Positions 25,072-34,266 of a stretch of DNA of 34,416 nucleotides are shown here, in pieces. Source of the DNA: Verrucomicrobiia bacterium. Its GTDB lineage: Bacteria; Verrucomicrobiota; Verrucomicrobiia; Limisphaerales; UBA11358. Below the pieces are notes generated by a model that saw only the letters and a program-made list of their open reading frames with translations, did not search any database and was not told the origin of the DNA. Made by a program: the position numbers and the translations under genes. Positions within the stretch are counted from its first letter, which is position 1. The number at the start of each line of letters is the position of its first letter. Where the stretch lies: contig JARLJW010000072.1 of assembly GCA_031290985.1 (NCBI GenBank), positions 1 to 34,416 of the forward strand, in the 5' to 3' direction.

Positions 25072-28000
25072 ATGCCCGTGGACCTAACAGAAAAACTCCT
25101 CAGCAACGCCGCCGGCTGGGATGTGATGAAGCTGGCGCGCGCGTATCGCGAGCAGGGTCAGGTCATCAGCTCCTCGTGGGTGCCGCCGCTGTTGCGCGGT
25201 GTCGTCCGCGTTGGTGATGTGCATTTTCGCGCTTCGCTGGTCATCAAGGGCGAGATCGATATCGAGAATCTCTGCACCTGCCGCGAGGCGCGGGAATGGG
25301 GCAAGATCTGCGCGCACGGCGTGGCCGTCGGCCTGCATTGGTTGAAGGCCAACCAGCCGGACACCACGCCGGCCGCAAAATCTGGCGCTGCGCCGACGCC
25401 TGCCAAGCCGGCCGCGCCGGCACGCAAAGCCTCCTCCCTGCAACGCGATGCCGCCGGCACAGCGGCGGAGTTGGGCATCATTTTTCCGCCGAACTTTGAG
25501 CAAGCGCTCGTGCGTGGCCGGGTGATGCTGGTCATCGAGGCGCGTTGGGATGGCGGTCGCGGTCCGCTGAATGCCTTGCCCAAAGGGCGCGCCTTCACTT
25601 TTTCGCCGTCGGATAATGCCATCATCGACCATCTGGAAGCCTTGGCTAACGGCGAGACGCCGGCCATGTTGCAGATGGAGCTGAAAGAATTCACCGCCTT
25701 GCTGCCCTTGCTCGTGGGACACCAAAACCTGACGCTCGGCAAGTCGAACGCGGTGACGGTGAGCCGCACCCCGCTGCCCCTGCCGCTGCGGGCCACGCTG
25801 GAGGCGAATGGGGAAATCACGCTGGCGATGGCGGGCAAGCCGGCGGCATTCGTCCGGGCCGGCGACTGGGTCTGGCACGATCAAACGTTGCAGCCGCTGG
25901 GCCTGCCACCGGTGGCGCAGACTATTTTTCAAGCGCCCGTGCGCGTGCCGCGCTCGCAGGTGCCGATGTTTCTCAGCCAGCACTGGCCGCAGTTGTCGGC
26001 CGGCGGCATTGAGGCGAATTTTCAACTGTCCGATTTCACGTTGGAACCGCAGGCGCCGCGCTTTCTGCTCGAACTCAAGGGCGGGCTCACGCAATTGACC
26101 GCCCGGCTGCAGTGCGCCTACGGCGCGCGGATCATGACGCTGGGCGTGACGGCGGCGGACGAGGACATCTGGCTGCCGGATGCGGCCGTGTCGACGCGTT
26201 ACTCGACGCGTGATTTCGCCGGGGAACGCGCCGCGCTGGCGCGGTTGCAACGCAGCGGCTTTTCCAGCGTGGACGGGCAGGGGAAACTGCAACTGGCCGG
26301 GCAGAACGGCGTCCTGAACTTTTTGGCGCGCGAATATCCCAAACTGCAACGCGAATGGAGCGTCACCTTGGACGAGCAACTCGAGAACCGCACGCTGAAG
26401 AACCTGGAGCGCGTCGAGCCGACGTTTCAGATCACGTCGTCGGGCGTGCAATGGTTCGACCTGGGCGTGGTTTTTGCCACGGGCAGCGGCGAGAAGTTTT
26501 CCGCGGCGGACATCCAGCGTCTGATCCTGTCCGGCCAGAACCACACGCGTTTGGCCAACGGCAAGATGGCTGTCATCGATACCGGCGCGGTGGAGGAATT
26601 GCAGGAGGTGCTGCTCGATTGTGCGCCGCAGCAAAATGCGGCGGGCTACCGCATCAGCCAGCAGCAGGCGGGTTTCGTGGAGGCCACGCTGCGGCAGCAC
26701 GGCAGTTGGAAGGTGCAGGCGCCGACGGCGTGGCGCGACCGCGCGGCGAAGCAGAGCGGCGAGGCGAAGCTGGAATGTCCGCCGCTCGGTGATCTGGAAA
26801 CCGTGTTGCGCCCGTATCAAAAGCAGGGCGTGGCCTGGCTGCACTTCCTGCGCGAAAACGGTTTTGGCGGCATTCTGGCGGATGAAATGGGCCTGGGCAA
26901 AACGCTGCAGACGCTGGCGCTCCTGCGCCATATCCGGCAGCAGAATCCCACCGCCGCGCCCATGTTGATCGTCTGCCCGACCAGCCTGGTGTTCAACTGG
27001 CTGGCGGAGGCGCAGAAGTTCACGCCCACTTTAAAAGTGCTGGCATTGCACGGCCCTGACCGGCACACGCAATTTTCCAGGATCGCCGACAGCGACCTCA
27101 TCGTGACCAGCTACGCGCTGATTCGCCGTGACGCAGAACGGTATCGCGGGCTGGAGTTCGACACGGTGGTGTTGGACGAGGCGCAGCACATCAAAAACCG
27201 CGAGACGCAAAATGCGCAGGCCGTCAAGGCCGTGAAAGCGCAGCACCGGCTGGTGCTCACGGGCACGCCGCTGGAAAACTCCGTGCTCGACCTGTGGTCC
27301 ATCTTCGACTTTCTCATGCCCGGTTATCTCGGTACCGCGAAAGATTTCCGCGAGCGCTACGAACTACCCATCGCCAAGGAGAAGAATGCCGAGGCGCAGC
27401 AGCGTTTGGCGCGGCGGTTGCGGCCGTTCCTCCTGCGGCGGCTTAAGCAGGAGGTCGCCAAAGACCTGCCCGCCAAGCTCGAGCAGGTGTCGTTCTGCGA
27501 ACTGACGACCGACCAGCGCGGTGTGTATCAACAAGTCATCGAGGCGAGCCGCAAGGAGGTCTTGGACGCGGTCGGCGCGCAGGGCCTGGCGAAGAGCCGG
27601 ATGGTGGTGCTGACCGCGCTGCTGCGACTGCGGCAGGTGTGCTGTGACTTGCGCTTGTTGAAACTGGAGAACGTGAACCCGGCGAATGCCTCCGGCAAAC
27701 TGGACCTGTTCGGCGAGTTGCTGGAGGAAGTGGTGGATGGCGGCCACCGCGTGCTGGTGTTCAGCCAGTTCACCAGCATGTTGGCGCTGTTAAAGGACAA
27801 GCTCACGGGCGAGGGGATCCAGTTCTGTTATCTCGACGGTTCCACGACGGATCGCGGCGCGGTGGTGCAACGCTTTCAGGATACTGCCGCGATTCCGGTG
27901 TTTCTCATCAGCTTGAAAGCGGGTGGCGTGGGGTTGAATCTCACCGGCGCGGATACGGTCATTCATTTCGACCCGTGGTGGAATCCGGCCGTGGAAGACC

Positions 28001-28197
28001 AGGCCACGGGCCGCGCGCATCGCATTGGTCAGACGAAGGTCGTGACCAGCTACAAGCTGATCACGCGCGACACCGTGGAGGAGAAAATCCTGACCCTGCA
28101 AAATCGCAAGCGCGAAATTATCGCCGCCACCCTCGAAGGCGAGGAGGCCTTCACGAATTCTCTGAGCTGGGATGAGATTCAGGAGTTGTTGCGGTGA
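25072..28197 (+). CDS. SWIM zinc-finger SNF2-family helicase
   Basis: This is a 1041-residue DNA-dependent ATPase of the bacterial SNF2/RapA-like group. It has an N-terminal SWIM finger, C68-T-C70-x9-C80-A-H82, a middle region of about 450 residues without a clear signature, and then the two RecA lobes. Motif I is DEMGLGKT (about 604-611), II is DEAQ (about 702), III is LTGTPLEN, IV is VFSQF, V is SLKAGGVGLNLTGAD and VI is DQATGRAHRIGQ. All ATPase motifs look intact. It probably remodels protein-DNA or transcription complexes. The ATG lies 3 nt after the four-helix-bundle stop and has no Shine-Dalgarno site of its own, so translation is either coupled to that gene or leaderless-like. It is convergent with the MFS gene, 11 nt away. 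Confidence 0.95.
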   Translation: MPVDLTEKLLSNAAGWDVMKLARAYREQGQVISSSWVPPLLRGVVRVGDVHFRASLVIKGEIDIENLCTCREAREWGKICAHGVAVGLHWLKANQPDTTPAAKSGAAPTPAKPAAPARKASSLQRDAAGTAAELGIIFPPNFEQALVRGRVMLVIEARWDGGRGPLNALPKGRAFTFSPSDNAIIDHLEALANGETPAMLQMELKEFTALLPLLVGHQNLTLGKSNAVTVSRTPLPLPLRATLEANGEITLAMAGKPAAFVRAGDWVWHDQTLQPLGLPPVAQTIFQAPVRVPRSQVPMFLSQHWPQLSAGGIEANFQLSDFTLEPQAPRFLLELKGGLTQLTARLQCAYGARIMTLGVTAADEDIWLPDAAVSTRYSTRDFAGERAALARLQRSGFSSVDGQGKLQLAGQNGVLNFLAREYPKLQREWSVTLDEQLENRTLKNLERVEPTFQITSSGVQWFDLGVVFATGSGEKFSAADIQRLILSGQNHTRLANGKMAVIDTGAVEELQEVLLDCAPQQNAAGYRISQQQAGFVEATLRQHGSWKVQAPTAWRDRAAKQSGEAKLECPPLGDLETVLRPYQKQGVAWLHFLRENGFGGILADEMGLGKTLQTLALLRHIRQQNPTAAPMLIVCPTSLVFNWLAEAQKFTPTLKVLALHGPDRHTQFSRIADSDLIVTSYALIRRDAERYRGLEFDTVVLDEAQHIKNRETQNAQAVKAVKAQHRLVLTGTPLENSVLDLWSIFDFLMPGYLGTAKDFRERYELPIAKEKNAEAQQRLARRLRPFLLRRLKQEVAKDLPAKLEQVSFCELTTDQRGVYQQVIEASRKEVLDAVGAQGLAKSRMVVLTALLRLRQVCCDLRLLKLENVNPANASGKLDLFGELLEEVVDGGHRVLVFSQFTSMLALLKDKLTGEGIQFCYLDGSTTDRGAVVQRFQDTAAIPVFLISLKAGGVGLNLTGADTVIHFDPWWNPAVEDQATGRAHRIGQTKVVTSYKLITRDTVEEKILTLQNRKREIIAATLEGEEAFTNSLSWDEIQELLR

Positions 28198-28208
28198 TGA
28201 CGCAGCCC

Positions 28209-29570
28209 TCAATCCCGCGGCCAGATGCGCAGCCAGAAGCGTTGCGGCGATTCGATCAGGATCACCGTGATGAGCGCCTCGAAGCTCGCCGCCTTGGGCT
28301 CATGCAACTGGCGGACCATCAGCAGGGCGGCAACGAACATCAACACCACCATGCTGTAAAAGATGGTGTAATGGTTCCAATTCAGGCCGAGCAGATGGAA
28401 GTGCCGGTCCCCGATCAAATCGATGATCAGCCCCCAGATGATCGGGGCGATACCCAGCGACACGTTTGCCGCCACCGAATACATCACGAAAAAGTGGTTC
28501 CGCCCCATCGCCGGGATGATGGCCATCGCCAGCCGGCTGTTGGCCATGCCCACGAGCGCGGCGAACAGCCCCATGAAAAACTGCAGCGCCAGGATGAGCG
28601 GCAGATGCGGTGGCAACACCCCGCCCGCGACCGCGACCCAGCCCGCCACAATTACAATCCAGCAGCACAGGCTCAGGCCCAGGATCGGTTTGCTGCCGAC
28701 ATGATCGAGGCGGTGCCCCAGCAGCCACAGGCTGCTCAATCCGCCGAGAAACGCCACGGACGTCACGAACAGGATTCTCGCCTCCGACAGGCCGGTTTCC
28801 GACTTCAAGAACGCCACGGTAAACGTGACAAAGCCCCCATAGGCCAGCGCCCATACCACCACGAACCGCAGCAGCTTTTGAAACGGCGGATGCCGGAAGA
28901 TCTCCAGCCACGGCACCGGCTGTTTGGAGGTGCGCAATTCTTCCGCGATGGGCACATCCGGGACGTGGTTCAGAAACATCAGGCTGATGCCGCCCATTGC
29001 GGCGCTGAACACAAAGATCAACGCGAACTGCCACGCGTGCGGCGATTCGCCCAGGCAGAAAGCGGATATGACAATGGTCAGGAAATTGCCGAAATTGGTC
29101 ACGGCCGTATCCACGGAAACATAGCGGCCGCGATGGTTTTCCGGCACCAGATGCGTGATCCACGGCAGCCACGCGCAGCTCGAAATGCCCCGCACCAGGT
29201 TGAACCCGAAGAGCAGCGCGAGCAGCAGCACCAGCCGCGTCGTCATGTCGAGAAAACCGGTGGCCAGCGGCACCAGCGCCATGCCAAACGTGAACAACGT
29301 CCGCGTGCCCCAGCCCGCCAGCACAAAACGCTTGTACCCGATGCGGTTGATGTATTGCGCGGCGGGAATCTGGAAGATCACCATCAGCGGCATCATGCCC
29401 GCGATGATGCCCAGCACCGTGGCGTTCGCATTGAGCGTCTTCGCGTACAGGATCATCGGGCTGCCCAGGACGATCTGGAACGACAACGCGTTGAAAACCG
29501 AAAAGCGCCACGCGTTTTTCACGCCCGCTGGAAAAGCGGGCGGTTCGGGAGATTTATGGAGTTCCGTCAT
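28209..29570 (-). CDS. Major facilitator superfamily transporter
   Basis: The inner-membrane protein has 453 residues and about twelve hydrophobic helices in two halves, separated by a polar loop near 205-235 (IAEELRTSKQPVPWLEIFRHPP). The cytoplasmic motif RIGYKRFVLAGW between helices 2 and 3 is the MFS motif A position. The HRGRYVSVD segment is typical of a subgroup common in Verrucomicrobiota. The substrate cannot be told from the sequence. It is the last gene of a minus-strand run that starts with the sigma fusion, 34 nt after the OB-fold gene. Confidence 0.88.
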   Translation of the reverse strand: MTELHKSPEPPAFPAGVKNAWRFSVFNALSFQIVLGSPMILYAKTLNANATVLGIIAGMMPLMVIFQIPAAQYINRIGYKRFVLAGWGTRTLFTFGMALVPLATGFLDMTTRLVLLLALLFGFNLVRGISSCAWLPWITHLVPENHRGRYVSVDTAVTNFGNFLTIVISAFCLGESPHAWQFALIFVFSAAMGGISLMFLNHVPDVPIAEELRTSKQPVPWLEIFRHPPFQKLLRFVVVWALAYGGFVTFTVAFLKSETGLSEARILFVTSVAFLGGLSSLWLLGHRLDHVGSKPILGLSLCCWIVIVAGWVAVAGGVLPPHLPLILALQFFMGLFAALVGMANSRLAMAIIPAMGRNHFFVMYSVAANVSLGIAPIIWGLIIDLIGDRHFHLLGLNWNHYTIFYSMVVLMFVAALLMVRQLHEPKAASFEALITVILIESPQRFWLRIWPRD

Positions 29571-29604
29571 GGCCAGACCGCGCGCGATCCGGGAAGCGCG
29601 GTGG

Positions 29605-30003
29605 TCATTTCTTCGCCGGTGCTTCCGCCGGCGCCGCCAACACCGTCAATTGGTTGGTGCTGTCCAACACGATCTCCGGCTTGTCATGGAAAGACTTGAT
29701 CTTGCCCGCGACCTCGATGGCCTTGCCCTCGAGCGCCTTGAGGTCGCCGAAACCGTTGGTGTTTTTCGTCATGATGACCGCCGTGAACGGCGAGTCCGGG
29801 AACGGCTGGTCCATGTTCAGGAACACAATCGCCGGCCGGATCGACACCTGCGCCACCTTGCCCGTCACCACCACCGATTCATCAATGTGCTTGTCCGCCT
29901 CGGCGGTGCCGATGCGGATCGGGGCGGGCGTGTTGGTTCCATCCGCGCGCGCCACGGCGGCGGTGATCGCGGTCATGACCACCAGGGCAAAAATCATCTT
30001 CAT
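29605..30003 (-). CDS. Small exported OB-fold-like protein
   Basis: The protein has 132 residues, a signal peptide (about 1-20, ending in AVARA), and a compact beta-rich domain: VVVTGKVAQVSIRPAIVFLNM, then FTAVIM, LEGKAIEVAGKI and KPEIVLDS. This strand pattern is that of an OB-fold like those of periplasmic nucleic-acid- or metal-binding domains. The tail is Ala/Pro/Lys rich. The ligand is unknown. It lies between the MFS gene and a small membrane protein gene, all on the minus strand. Confidence 0.8.
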   Translation of the reverse strand: MKMIFALVVMTAITAAVARADGTNTPAPIRIGTAEADKHIDESVVVTGKVAQVSIRPAIVFLNMDQPFPDSPFTAVIMTKNTNGFGDLKALEGKAIEVAGKIKSFHDKPEIVLDSTNQLTVLAAPAEAPAKK

Positions 30004-30075
30004 CCCCAGATTGGAAACTCATTCGGCGATGGTGGCAAACAAAATCGATTTTTAGTGCCAGTAATAATTCCAGTC

Positions 30076-30435
30076 TCAATTCCAGTCTCGCACCTGGCAA
30101 ATTTTAGCCAAAGCCAAGATCGCCGTGATTCCCGTGCAGAAAAAAAAGACCAGCTCGCCCACAACGATCAAGCCCGCTATCAAGGCCAGGGACGCTGCCC
30201 GCCGCAATTTCGGCCATGTGGTCCACAGGCCACCTCGATAAAGGATGACGAATGAAACCAAAATGGGAATGGTCATGCGGATCCAGAACGGTGAACCGGT
30301 CTTTGCGCAATATTCGGGTGGGAATTCATTCGGCCAGATGCTGAACAAGGAAGTCACCAAACATGCCAGCGACGCAAACACCACCGAGCGCTGTTCCGGC
30401 GACTGGACCTCCGGCGGGTCTTCATATTGGTACAT
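30076..30435 (-). CDS. Small membrane protein of unknown function
   Basis: The protein has 119 residues if started at MYQYEDPPEV (ATG 30435). The frame is open to 30513, but that part would overlap the upstream gene's stop and has no features. Three hydrophobic segments (about 20-34, 50-66, 85-112) suggest an inner-membrane protein. No family is recognised. It starts 74 nt after the stop of the sigma fusion and may be co-transcribed. Confidence 0.6.
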   Translation of the reverse strand: MYQYEDPPEVQSPEQRSVVFASLACLVTSLFSIWPNEFPPEYCAKTGSPFWIRMTIPILVSFVILYRGGLWTTWPKLRRAASLALIAGLIVVGELVFFFCTGITAILALAKICQVRDWN

Positions 30436-30509
30436 GGTTTTAACCAATAGACACCGCCCGACTCCACTTTTGTATGTTGCTAAAACTATTTTGTCAAAGA
30501 GCGTCGCCG

Positions 30510-33500
30510 TCACGGCATCGGCGGAGCCGCCTTCATCTCCACCGGTCCCACATCGAGAGCTCCCGTAGGCGGGTCGGATGGGACCGTCAGCTTCTTGCCG
30601 CCCAGGGCGACTTGCTTGAAATCTTTGCCGCCCGGATTGGAAAAGACATAAATCTCCAGTTCATAATCCCCCGGCACCACCTCCTCCGCGGAAAGCGTGC
30701 CGTCTGCATTAAAGCTCGCCGTGAAAGACCGCGCGCTCTTCTGGAACGTCTTGAACTCCTCGGTTTGCTCCAGCTCCTTCATCGCGGCGGGATTGGTCAT
30801 GATCTCCTGTGGAATCGGCGGCATCGGCGTGTGGACCGAGGCGAAAATCTGCCAGCCCGGCTGCCGCGGCATCCCCGCCGGCCAGACTACCTGCGCCGAC
30901 ACCGTGTAATTGGATGTACCCAGGCTGAGCGTCGTGGTCTCACCCGGCTTGATCTCAAAGGGTGTTTTAGTGCCATTCGACCAACCATGGTCAACGGGAT
31001 GGTGCCGCACCAGGTTGAGCTGTCCCGCCGGCAGCTTGTCCACGATGATTTTCCCCGACGCATCCGAAGTCACCCGCGAGGCATCGAATTCAAACGCCAG
31101 CGCCTCGCCCGAAACATCGGCGAAGGCCAGTCCATATTCCCGCCCGGCCACCGGCTTGCCCCCGCTGTAGCACATCGCCTCCAGGCGTCCCCACGGCTGC
31201 ATCTGGATGACCGGATGGACCGCCAGCGCGGCGGGCGTCGCCTCGCCGTAACCGTCGGGGCTCGCAGCGACCACCTTGATCAACGCGTCGTCCGGTTGCA
31301 ACACAAACGTCCCGGTGGCATCCGCCCGCAACAGGGAGCCGCCCGATTGGAGGTTGACCCGCGAAAATCCGCCGCGCGCCAGCTCCAATTTCGCCCCCGG
31401 AAACACCAGGCCGATGTCCGCCAGCGCCGCCAGCCGGCCGTCGGGCTTGTTCACCGTCACCGTTGTGGTCGTGGCCGGTCGCAAGGTGACATTCAGTTCC
31501 ACGTTACCCTCGTTCGCGGTGATGACCCGGGAAACGAACGCCGTATAACCATCCGCCATGAACTTCAAGACATACTCCGGATTCTCCGTATCTCCGGCGA
31601 CCCCTTCTTCAAAGGTGTGGCTGTACGCGCCGCCCGCAAAATCCAGCCAGAAGCGGCCGATGGAACTCCACTGCACATTCGTCGTGTTTTCCCCGGGATT
31701 CCAATGGGGCCAGCCCTGCGCGATCCGAAATTTTTGGATGCGTTCGCCCGTCGTCTGGTCGCACACCGTGCCATGCACCACCAGCGCCGTGAGCAGCTTG
31801 ATGACATGCTCCTCGCCATCCGGGCGGACCTTGATGTTGTTGTTGCGCAGAAAGCCCGTGGCATACGCCTCCAGATTCATCTCCATGTCCGGCGCATTTG
31901 TCAGCACCGCGCGGCCGTTCTTATCCGTCTTCGGATTAAAATCCACCTGGGCCGGGACATATTTACCGCCCGGCGAGCGGCCATTGACGCAATCATACCA
32001 GATCGTCGCCCCGGGGATGGGCGTGCCGTAATTATCCGTTACGCGCAGGCGCAGGACTTTCCCCGTCGTCAACACCAGCCGGATGGGCTCGGCATTCTCC
32101 GCCAGTTCCACCTCCATCGTCGTGGCCGCAAAACCCTTCGCTTCGGCGGTTACCAGTTGTTTGCCCGGCTGGCCGCCGCCCACCTCAAAAGTGCCGTCGC
32201 TCTGTGACTTGGTGTTGTGTTTGTCCGAACCGCTCACATACCCGACCAGGACGCTGGCATCCGGCACCGGGTTGCCGTCGCCATCCACCACGATCCCGCG
32301 CACTGTCAACGCCCGCCCCAGATGAAAGACATAAGTCTCGGTGCGTAACTGCTTTTCCACCGCCGGGTCGCGCCCGGCAAACACCAGTCCGGTCGCTACG
32401 TAATTCGAATGGCGGGCGCTGCCGTAGATCGTCGGGATCACTTCCTCAGCCATGCGGTTGATCCGCCATTTGCCGCTGTCATCCGTGGTGGTCTCGATCC
32501 ACTGGAAATTATGGCTCTGCGGGGTTTTGGCGGTGGCCGGGTCATCCGGATTGTTCCAGCCCACCTTGGCCTCGGCCACCGGCTTGCCATCCGCATCCAC
32601 CACCGTGCCGCCGATCGCCACCGGCCAGTCCAGCCGCAGCACATAATTCGTCGGGATCACCTCGCCGTTCGGCGGACGCCACAGCAGTTGCGTGTCCGCA
32701 AAGCCATCCTTGCGCGTCGTCAACTCCAGCTCCGTGATGTTCGTCGGATAATCCACCTCGCACTCCCCGAACCGGTCCGAGACGAAATGCTTGCCCTTGA
32801 ACTTGTCGCCTGACCAGCCCCGATAATCAATCGGCACCGCGGGAACGGGCTGGCTGCCATCCGCCGTCACGATCGTCAGGTGCAGGTTCAGGCCGTCACG
32901 TTTCCGGGGCTGCTTCGCCGGTGCGTTGGTCGCAGGCGGATTGGTGGCCGGCGCGGCGATGCTGGCCACCACCGCCGGTGCCGGAGCGGGCAGGGGATTG
33001 GTCAACCCCGCTGCTGCCGCCTTGACCGGGTTGTTTTGCGCCGTCGCCGTGCCGCGCGTTTCATAGACCAGGGCCAGCACCCCCAGCACCGCCGCTGAAG
33101 TCACCACCAGCGCAAACTTCGATTGCAACCCCGCCAACGCGCCCGCCCAGCCCAGCGCCAAAGTCCCGCTCGCGACCGCTCCCGCCAGTGCGCCCGTGAC
33201 CACCTTCGCCGCCAGCCCGGCCGGCGCGGCCATCGCCGCATTCGCGCTCAACAATCCCGCCAGCGCCATCACCGTCAGCGCCACGCCCTGTTTCGCGAGG
33301 ATGCGGTGCAGCTTTTCCAGCGCCCGTTCCACCCGCATCCGCGCCGCATTTTCCGTCAATCCGATGCGCCCACCGATCTCCGCATACGAATGATTCTGGA
33401 AATGGCGCAGCAACACCGCCTCGCGGTCCGGCTCATCAAGCTGGTGCATCGCCTCATCCAGCACCGGTTGCAAGTGCGACCAGTCGGGCTGATTTTCGGG

Positions 33501-33827
33501 CTGGGCAAAGAGGGCATTCATGGCATGGGCTTCTTGTTCGCGGGTGGTGCGGCGTTGTTCCGTGCGGCGGACATTCGTCGCCACAAACCGGGTGCTCGTA
33601 TAGAGCCAGCCCGTCAATGAACCATGAGCCAGGAGCTTGGGCGCCTTGCGCGCCAGGGTGGCGAACACCGATTGCGTGACATCCTCCGCCAGATGCGCGT
33701 CGCCGTTCACCTGCCGCAACGCCGCCGAGTGGACCAGATTGATATGCCGCGTGACCAGTTCCGCAAAGGCGGATTCCGACCGGTCACCCACATAACGCTG
33801 AAGCAGTTCGCCGTCGGTCATGTTCAT
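30510..33827 (-). CDS. ECF sigma factor fused to membrane segments and carboxypeptidase-regulatory-like repeats
   Basis: The protein has 1105 residues. The first 180 form a sigma-70 ECF protein: region 2 (about 10-90, with DGELLQRYVGDRSESAFAEL and AEDVTQSVF) and region 4 (about 118-180, with LLRHFQNHSYAEIGGRIGL). Hydrophobic segments (about 184-285) come next, then an Ala/Pro linker and about 780 residues of beta-sandwich repeats of the carboxypeptidase-regulatory/Cna-B type (VRGIVVDGDGNPVPDASV, TDNYGTPIPGATIWYD). The protein would be a membrane-tethered sigma factor with a large extracytoplasmic part. This architecture is known from Verrucomicrobiota and Planctomycetota, but how it releases or uses the sigma domain is unclear. 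The start at 33827 is chosen because it begins region 2 normally and has GGTGAA just upstream; 33884 is a longer alternative. Confidence 0.93.
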   Translation of the reverse strand: MNMTDGELLQRYVGDRSESAFAELVTRHINLVHSAALRQVNGDAHLAEDVTQSVFATLARKAPKLLAHGSLTGWLYTSTRFVATNVRRTEQRRTTREQEAHAMNALFAQPENQPDWSHLQPVLDEAMHQLDEPDREAVLLRHFQNHSYAEIGGRIGLTENAARMRVERALEKLHRILAKQGVALTVMALAGLLSANAAMAAPAGLAAKVVTGALAGAVASGTLALGWAGALAGLQSKFALVVTSAAVLGVLALVYETRGTATAQNNPVKAAAAGLTNPLPAPAPAVVASIAAPATNPPATNAPAKQPRKRDGLNLHLTIVTADGSQPVPAVPIDYRGWSGDKFKGKHFVSDRFGECEVDYPTNITELELTTRKDGFADTQLLWRPPNGEVIPTNYVLRLDWPVAIGGTVVDADGKPVAEAKVGWNNPDDPATAKTPQSHNFQWIETTTDDSGKWRINRMAEEVIPTIYGSARHSNYVATGLVFAGRDPAVEKQLRTETYVFHLGRALTVRGIVVDGDGNPVPDASVLVGYVSGSDKHNTKSQSDGTFEVGGGQPGKQLVTAEAKGFAATTMEVELAENAEPIRLVLTTGKVLRLRVTDNYGTPIPGATIWYDCVNGRSPGGKYVPAQVDFNPKTDKNGRAVLTNAPDMEMNLEAYATGFLRNNNIKVRPDGEEHVIKLLTALVVHGTVCDQTTGERIQKFRIAQGWPHWNPGENTTNVQWSSIGRFWLDFAGGAYSHTFEEGVAGDTENPEYVLKFMADGYTAFVSRVITANEGNVELNVTLRPATTTTVTVNKPDGRLAALADIGLVFPGAKLELARGGFSRVNLQSGGSLLRADATGTFVLQPDDALIKVVAASPDGYGEATPAALAVHPVIQMQPWGRLEAMCYSGGKPVAGREYGLAFADVSGEALAFEFDASRVTSDASGKIIVDKLPAGQLNLVRHHPVDHGWSNGTKTPFEIKPGETTTLSLGTSNYTVSAQVVWPAGMPRQPGWQIFASVHTPMPPIPQEIMTNPAAMKELEQTEEFKTFQKSARSFTASFNADGTLSAEEVVPGDYELEIYVFSNPGGKDFKQVALGGKKLTVPSDPPTGALDVGPVEMKAAPPMP

Positions 33828-33914
33828 TTCACCATATAACAACCGCCGCCGGCAAAAACGCACAAAGTTTTCGCCACCCGGCATAAATTCTGACTTTCCT
33901 GGAACAGTTTCGCT

Positions 33915-33964
33915 TTGGTTGATCTACCTTGATGCACCTTGATATAGGTTGATCTGGCATGATC
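33915..33964 (+). repeat. Decamer array, left flank of composite repeat
   Basis: There are five 10-nt units ending in GAT plus one base (TTGGTTGATC, TACCTTGATG, CACCTTGATA and two more). The exact 15-mer TTGATGCACCTTGAT at 33929-33943 recurs at 34262-34276, on the far side of the heptamer array. Confidence 0.8.
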
Positions 33965-34000
33965 TTCCTCTTCCTCTTCGTCTTCCTCTTCCTCGCACTC
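33965..34000 (+). repeat. Hexamer array TTCCTC
   Basis: Six 6-nt units, four of them exact TTCCTC and one TTCGTC, directly follow the decamers. The acidic minus-strand peptide they would encode is an artefact of the repeat. The rest of the stretch to 34105 has no gene. Confidence 0.75.
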
Positions 34001-34105
34001 GGATGCTTTGTTGCCACCGGGGCGGGGGCGGCACATCCCCGCCTCGTGCGATTGCCTCAAAAAGTGGCCAAGGTCTTTCATAGTCCGTTTGACCCCCGCC
34101 CGCCC

Positions 34106-34266
34106 CATTCGGCGTTCGGCGTTCGGCGTTCAGTGTTCGATGTTCGGCATTCGGCATTCGGCATTCGGCATTCGGCATTCGTCATTCGTCATTCGTCATT
34201 CGTCATTCGTCATTCGTCATTCGTCATTCGTCATTCGGTTTTCGTCATTCGGTTTTCGTCATTGAT
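34106..34266 (+). repeat. Heptamer array, 23 units of CATTCGN type
   Basis: Unbroken 7-nt periodicity runs for 161 nt: first CGTTCGG/TGTTCGG-type variants, then four CATTCGG, eight exact CATTCGT (34176-34231), then CATTCGG alternating with TTTTCGT. The units are the reverse complement of the CGAATGA family at 23632 and 23950. It has no spacer structure and is not a CRISPR array. Confidence 0.95.

Noticed and set aside
25084..26931. 615-codon minus-strand frame opposite the SNF2 gene
   Set aside because: It has low-complexity Arg/Gln-rich translation and no motif, and it overlaps a well-supported helicase.
28194..32207. Long plus-strand frames (501, 366 and 577 codons) opposite the MFS, OB-fold and sigma genes
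   Set aside because: They are antisense shadows with His/Arg-rich translations. The minus-strand genes have signal peptides, membrane helices and sigma motifs.
34106..34266. CRISPR array
   Set aside because: Units are 7 nt with no spacers, and no cas gene is present.
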